Assembly: GCA_020744425.1 (NCBI GenBank)
Contig: JAGMUV010000015.1
Span: 1,178,001-1,242,000, forward strand
DNA: 64,000 nucleotides
Source: Dactylonectria macrodidyma
Taxonomy: Eukaryota; Ascomycota; Sordariomycetes; Hypocreales; Nectriaceae
Direction: 5' to 3'
Shown: positions 59,372-64,000 of the stretch, in pieces
Layout of the letters: each line of letters begins with the position of its first letter
How positions within the stretch are numbered: position 1 is the stretch's first letter
The notes under the pieces: generated by a model
Seen by the model: the letters and a program-made list of their open reading frames with translations, nothing else
Database searches by the model: none
What the model was told of the DNA's origin: nothing
Translations under genes and position numbers: made by a program

Positions 59372-60506
59372 ATGGCAGACCAAACATCACCAGCACGGTC
59401 CCCCAAGACTCCACCAAAGTCGCCTTCGGCCGAGCCAGTATTTTCGTCGCAGATCGAGGCCGACTCTCTCGTTGTCACCGATGAAGATGGAGGTACTGAT
59501 GCCGATTCTGCTTTTAATGCGGGGAGTCTTGCGTCCTCCACTACGTCCATCTCCGAGAGCATTCTAGACTATCGCAAACTACACGGCCGCACCTACGAAA
59601 ATGTCAAGACAACTGAATATTGGGCTCCCAATGACGAGCAGCAAAATGATGGCCTTGACATTATTCATAATGTCTTGCTTATGAACCTTGACGACAAGCT
59701 CTTTATTGCCCCCATTGCTGAGCATCCAGCACGTGTTCTTGATATCGGCACTGGTACTGGCATTTGGGCTATGGACTTTGCCGAACAGTTTCCTGAGGCC
59801 AAAGTCATTGGAACAGACCTCAGCCCGATCCAGCCATCCTGGGTTCCTCCAAATGTCGAATTCGTCATTGATGACTGCGTCCAGGTTTGGACGTGGCCTG
59901 CTAACCACTTTGATTTCATCCATTTGCGTGGTCTCTATGGCAGCATTCCAGACTGGCAAGCTTTATATCGCCAGGCATTTCGCCATCTTGTTCCTGGCGG
60001 CTGGATCCAGGATCTTGAGATGGATGTCAAAATCCAGTCAGATCACATGGTCTTTCCTGATGATCATATCTTCAACCGTTGGGCTGATCAATTCTATGAT
60101 GTTGGGGAGAAAACAGGTCGCTCTTTTGCCGTAGCTACTGGCAACATTATGCGGGACAACTTGACTGCGGTGGGCTTCATTGATATTGTTGAACGCAAGA
60201 TTAAGTGCCCAATTAGTGGATGGCCCAAGGATCCCAAGAAGAAGCAAGCGGGAATACTCTTCATGCTGGCCTTGGATGAAAGCCTCGACGGCTTTACCAA
60301 TTACCTCTTTACCCAAATTCTAGGGTGGGACAAAGCTGAAGTGGTAGTCTTTGTCGCAGAGTATCGCAAAGAGATGCGAAAGCTTTCCAATTGTGGCTGG
60401 GCATACATGTAAGTGTCATCACCAGTGGGCGATCTACAGTTTCACCTCGGTTAACTTGCACAGAACCGTCGTTTATGGTCGAAAACCTCTTACAGCAACT
60501 GGGTAG
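59372..60506 (+). CDS. LaeA-like SAM-dependent methyltransferase (paralogue 3)
   Basis: 359 aa from exons 59372-60408 and 60464-60506. The start at 59372 (MADQTSPARSPKTPPKSPSA) gives the usual Ser/Pro-rich, acidic N-terminus; in-frame ATGs at 59290 and 59129 lie upstream and would add 27 or 81 residues. SAM motif I is VLDIGTGTGIWAMDFAEQFP, then VIGTDLSPIQPSWVPPNVEF, FIHLRGLYGSIPDWQALYRQ and LVPGGWIQDLE. The last intron joins GWAYI to TVVYGRKPLTATG, the usual C-terminal strand of the group. It is more like paralogue 1 in motif I and post-I (SPIQPxWVPPNV) than its direct neighbour. Acceptor unknown. Confidence 0.93.
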
Positions 60507-61245
60507 TGTCACAGTATCAGGTGTGAAAGGCTATTTCTGGTCAGAGCCATCAAAGTAACGATCTGATGCTACCTTCTTGTCAATAGCAAAGATCTGGCGA
60601 CGATTTCAGGGCACAGAATTGGTCGCGCTGTGCTAATGTCAAATTTGGAGATGTAACACAGAAACAGCACATCCTACATGATAGAGCAGGCGCTTAGAGA
60701 ATAGTCGTACGGCACTTTACACAATCAGGATCAGGATCTTGACTACACTGAATCTTTTCTTACCTTGAGCAGATATCCAAGCAGTAAAAGTGTTTTTGTC
60801 GTCAGTGAGAAAGCGCCTTCAGGTTAGCATTGAGCAATGACATCGGAATCACCACCTATGGTGAGTATGTAAATCTGGAAATAGAAAAGATCGTCGATCG
60901 TTCCGCATCTAATAAGTTTATATTTTTTTTATCCTATCCCCTATATCCTGTATCTCAATTTTAAATGCCATTCACGGCCGCCCATTCATGATCCAACTCC
61001 ACTCGGCTAGTATACACTCCAAGGAAACAAATGATCAAATACCGTCGCTCATTTACCGTCGCTCATTTGCCGTCGCTCATTTACCGTCGAAGATATCCAT
61101 CCTGATCCAGTACAAACTTGTTTTTTTGGAGATTTTCCTATTTGAAGTAACACATTATGCACTATAAAAGAAAGTGGGACACATGCATGAGTTTCGAGCA
61201 AAGAAGAAAGAGAATGGAAAACAGAAGGACCTTATGTGCACGTGA
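60507..61245. other. intergenic between convergent genes
   Basis: No coding signal is seen. It contains the short 14-bp tandem repeat at 61041-61089; presumed 3' flanks of both genes. Confidence 0.45.
61041..61089. repeat. 14-bp tandem repeat, 3.5 copies
   Basis: Units ACCGTCGCTCATTT at 61041-61054 and 61055-61068, GCCGTCGCTCATTT at 61069-61082, then a half unit ACCGTCG at 61083-61089. Nearly identical copies suggest recent slippage. It lies in the 3' flank of the minus-strand zinc-finger-like gene. Confidence 0.9.
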
Positions 61246-62829
61246 TTATGTGTTGCCGTGGAATCTGTCCTCGTTTTGAAAGTTCGTGGGCGGAAAATAG
61301 GCCGGCAGGTCTAGCATGGAACCGATACCCTCAAATGTCGGAGTTCCAGGTGTAAAACCGTCGAAGAAATATGATCGATCCTGTCCCGTTTCAGCATAGT
61401 GTGGCTCCAGTACATCAGATGGTGACCCTGGAGTTAAATGCTGTGTCGTTTCTAGTACCGGGTACTGATGATGTGGAAATTGATTTGAAGCCGGGTTGAG
61501 AACCTGGTTTTGGTCTGTGTGCTGAGGATTCTGTTCCGCAAAAGGGCCCGGAATCAAATGCCACTGGCCATTGTTGGTATATTCTACCATTCCTGTACTT
61601 CCTGTGGTAATTGACTGGACTGTTGTTCCCATCGGAGCTGTTCTAGCTGTGGCTGTGGTGGTCGTGGTTCTCGTCGATGTTGCGGTGGTGGTTGTGGCTT
61701 GGTCATGTTGTGGCTGGGTTCCAAAATTGGTCACTGGCATGTTGGACCAGAAACTCACAAAGTGGTTGAGAATGATGCCAAGATGTGGAATGGCACCTAG
61801 CGGGAGCTTGTCTCTTGGTGAGCTGTCAAGATAGATGGCGGTCAAAGTCTGCACCATCCCCCCGAGGCCAGCCTCCAGATAAGGCGAATCAGGACGGTTG
61901 TCGTTGGGGAACAGGATGTCCCAGATCTTGAACCAGGTCTCTTCTGTCGGCTGGGTGCGTGGTTGGGAGGCACGGATACGTCCAACCTGATCGAAGGTGA
62001 TGCCAGGGATCGTAATGCTATTTGGGCTACAGGCGCGTGCTCGTACGTGTACATCGCGTAGCCGTTGCAGGTTGGGGTTAGCGATGTCGGTGAATTTTGT
62101 TTTGCACACAGGGCAGTGTAACGGCTGCTGCGGGTGCACAGGTCGTTGGACATGCTGGCGTACGTCGGCAACGGAGCGGGCTTTAAATGTTGCGCATCTC
62201 TGGTGCTGAAGGGGATCGTGCTTGTAAAAAGGACATGCAAACCAACGCTTTACGGTTGGCGTGCCGTGTCTTGTCTTTTTGGTGTGTTCCTTGTCCGGAG
62301 ATCCATTCGGAGGCCGTTTTTTACCACCGCCTCCGCCTCCGCCTCCGCCGCCGTTGCCTTTGCCTTTGCCGTTATTAGCGTTGGTGATGGGCAATGCGGA
62401 AAACGATGAGCCGTCACCCTGCAGAGAGCTTGCGTTGCCACCACCGCTAATCCGGTTGTCTCGTCCGGTCGCGGCACGAAGATATCGAGACAAGGTTGAA
62501 ATCCACTTGGGGATCAATTCGTCGACGAGAACGTTGGGGTTAAGGCTGAAATCGATGGCGCCAGGGAAGAGTTGGCAGTCCAAGTGGTGCTCATAAGGGC
62601 TTGAAGCAGTAGTGCTAGAAATGGTGCTAGGAGGGGTGCTGCTGGGAAGGGTGCTGCTGGGAAGGGTGCTGCTGGGAAGGGTGCTGCTGGGAAGGGTGCT
62701 GCTGGGAATGGTGCTGCTGGGAGTACTGGCAATCCTTAGACAGCTCTGGACCTCAGTGTCGCACTGCTCCTGGGGCTTTGGTCGCAGAGGCAAAACTAGT
62801 GTCTGGGGAGCATTGATAGCCGCTTTCAC
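61246..62829 (-). CDS. low-complexity protein with a C2H2-like zinc-finger block
   Basis: 527 aa, no intron needed. Near residues 215-265, RWFACPFYKHDPLQHQRCAT and ADVRQHVQRPVHPQQPLHCP, then VCKTKFTD, match a fungal C2H2-like block (F-CPFYK-DP ... C ... H ... H ... CP-C...F) found in many uncharacterised, possibly nuclear, proteins. Before it are tandem SSTLP repeats (about residues 36-68, coded by 15-bp DNA repeats) and a run of ten or more Gly. After it comes a mostly disordered Thr/Gln/Pro-rich tail with the helical patch GLGGMVQTLTAIYLDSS. No signal peptide or membrane helix is seen. It may bind nucleic acid. Additional upstream exons cannot be excluded. Confidence 0.8.
   Translation of the reverse strand: MKAAINAPQTLVLPLRPKPQEQCDTEVQSCLRIASTPSSTIPSSTLPSSTLPSSTLPSSTLPSSTPPSTISSTTASSPYEHHLDCQLFPGAIDFSLNPNVLVDELIPKWISTLSRYLRAATGRDNRISGGGNASSLQGDGSSFSALPITNANNGKGKGNGGGGGGGGGGKKRPPNGSPDKEHTKKTRHGTPTVKRWFACPFYKHDPLQHQRCATFKARSVADVRQHVQRPVHPQQPLHCPVCKTKFTDIANPNLQRLRDVHVRARACSPNSITIPGITFDQVGRIRASQPRTQPTEETWFKIWDILFPNDNRPDSPYLEAGLGGMVQTLTAIYLDSSPRDKLPLGAIPHLGIILNHFVSFWSNMPVTNFGTQPQHDQATTTTATSTRTTTTTATARTAPMGTTVQSITTGSTGMVEYTNNGQWHLIPGPFAEQNPQHTDQNQVLNPASNQFPHHQYPVLETTQHLTPGSPSDVLEPHYAETGQDRSYFFDGFTPGTPTFEGIGSMLDLPAYFPPTNFQNEDRFHGNT
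62612..62733. repeat. 15-bp coding tandem repeat (SSTLP units)
   Basis: On the plus strand the unit is GGGAAGGGTGCTGCT, with four near-identical copies (about 62644-62706) and diverged copies on each side. In the minus-strand gene it codes SSTLP pentapeptides. Exact copies point to recent expansion by slippage. Confidence 0.85.
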
Positions 62830-64000
62830 GGGCAGCCTGCTAGACGAGGACGGGCGCTATTGTAGAATGTCAGATCTCACACGTCATGCCAACAATGAGC
62901 AATGGATGGAGCGTACCAAAAGCCCAAGAAAGTTCCGCGCCTTTTTCGGGTGCTTGACAGCGGCTTTGTTTCGGTAAGTCCCAAAGTGGCGATTCATCGT
63001 CACCAACTTGGTTGTTTCAGTCGTGTCGGCACGTGAAGATTGTGCATGAAGCCGAGTCCCGTGACTTGAATGCTGACCGACGAGCGACCAGTTGCAAGCG
63101 AATGGCGGTAGAATAGTTGAGTGAATAGGTCGGTTGGGTGAAGAAGGGAAACGAAAGAGAAAGAAGTCAAGGTGCAGTCCCGCTGGGTAACAATGAAGGC
63201 GACAGCCCAAAGGGTTGTTGGTTTGGAAATAAAGATGAAGAGACGCATGTCTTCAGCAGAAACAAAGCAGCCCAGATTTGGACGGGGCAGTTATGGTAGG
63301 GCGCTTTGCGGCTCTCCACGGCGTTGGGGTGGGTTCTACCGCCTTACAGGACCACTCCACGCTGCGGCGGACTGGTTCGTTGGGGTGATTGAACGCTATG
63401 AACTAGTTCGCAAAGAGCCTCGCAAGTACGCCTACCAACGCCATCTTCTGGAAATGGGTTGAAATTATGGAGCGAATCAGTCTCCTTGTGGTATAGCGTT
63501 TTTCTACTTCCCCAATACTTCCTCTTCCCCCACACTCTCTCAATCAAATCGGATGCCAACACGCTCCAATGGGCAATACAAACCGGTTGCGTCAACGTTC
63601 TCGAAGGCGAAGCCTCAGTTGACAGCCACGGTTTCGCGGCTTGATCCAGAGTGGGCAGTGCACAACGGCGTGGTAGCCTAGCTGTTTTTCTAGAACATGT
63701 TACTTTTCCCCGTCGAATATTGGTTGATTCAGGCACTAGAAGCTCTACTGTCGCAATGCGAGATCTTATCACTCTGTCATGAATCTGTTGTGTTGCAAGG
63801 TGCTTCTCTAATTCCGGCCTACCCTATATCATAGGCTCTAATGATTATGACCTCATGTCTAAGAGGCTCTTCAAGGTGATTCTGGATTAGTCTCTGCCTC
63901 GGAGCTTCTCAAAAAAAACAACATTGTCTGTTCACAATTTGGGAACCGACACAAACCAAGGCGGCCAGGAATTCGATATCTCTTGGAGGTGTGGTGGAGG
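62830..64000. other. window end, no supported gene
   Basis: Promoter side of the zinc-finger-like gene, then about 0.9 kb without a protein-like ORF. A 142-aa minus-strand ORF (63344-63772) lacks recognisable motifs. A gene starting beyond 64000 could have flanks here. Confidence 0.4.

Noticed and set aside
52400..60506. Possible secondary-metabolite cluster (permease, O-methyltransferase, two LaeA-like methyltransferases)
   Set aside because: No core synthase, P450 or terpene enzyme is present, and the adjacent genes face different ways with large gaps.
61041..61089. Possible CRISPR-like repeat
   Set aside because: The 14-bp units are directly adjacent with no spacers, and the genome is eukaryotic; it is a simple tandem repeat.
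63344..63772. 142-aa minus-strand ORF near the window end
   Set aside because: No recognisable motif or good start context; could be part of a gene but unsupported.

Overview
This window is nuclear DNA of a filamentous ascomycete (Pezizomycotina; the gene content suits a Sordariomycete, but I cannot fix the genus). The signs are short introns of about 45-100 nt with GTRNGT donors and CTRAC-like branch sites, three Zn(II)2Cys6 regulators, DAL5-type MFS permeases, a laccase, a cutinase, a fungal acetamidase-type amidase, LaeA-like methyltransferases and a split tRNA-Lys. Genes are monocistronic and lie on both strands. I worked out exon joins by hand from reading frame and splice consensus; all rest on the sequence alone.

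Layout. 0.3-7.4 kb: Zn2Cys6 regulator, six-exon DAL5-like permease, maltose/galactoside-type O-acetyltransferase, second Zn2Cys6 regulator with a GC-AG intron inside the zinc cluster. 7.7-14.5 kb: an accessory, decayed stretch with a trypsin/V8-like peptidase relic, a 644-residue orphan protein, an ABC-transporter relic, a broken small secreted Cys-containing protein gene, a small orphan ORF, a 20-bp tandem repeat and 1.5 kb of empty DNA. 14.5-25.4 kb: seven-exon laccase, MDR oxidoreductase, LaeA-like methyltransferase, NAD(P)-binding epimerase-like protein, six-exon amidase. 26.8-36.7 kb: HODM-like (DUF3445) membrane-anchored protein, SRR1-domain protein, cutinase, eight-exon OPT oligopeptide transporter. 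38.0-42.6 kb: a 1490-residue protein with three CbxX-type AAA+ modules and a long Lys/Glu-rich linker. 43.1-44.7 kb: two truncated genes back to back (tyrosinase 3' half and fungal rhodopsin-domain 3' half). 45.4-51.8 kb: tRNA-Lys(CTT), PrpF-family isomerase, third Zn2Cys6 regulator, divergently placed citrate-type mitochondrial carrier. 52.4-60.5 kb: second DAL5-like permease, plant-type O-methyltransferase, two more LaeA-like methyltransferases. 61.2-62.8 kb: low-complexity zinc-finger-like protein.

I see no PKS, NRPS or terpene cyclase, so this is not an evident biosynthetic cluster. It reads as a mix of nutrient uptake (two DAL5 permeases, OPT, amidase), secreted enzymes (laccase, cutinase) and regulators, with relics of lost or rearranged genes. 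I found no convincing new multi-gene system. The best leads are: eight AAG 3' splice sites among 63 introns; an in-frame alternative acceptor that would remove a copper ligand from the laccase; the three-module AAA+ protein whose modules decay in a graded way; and the head-to-head truncated pair.
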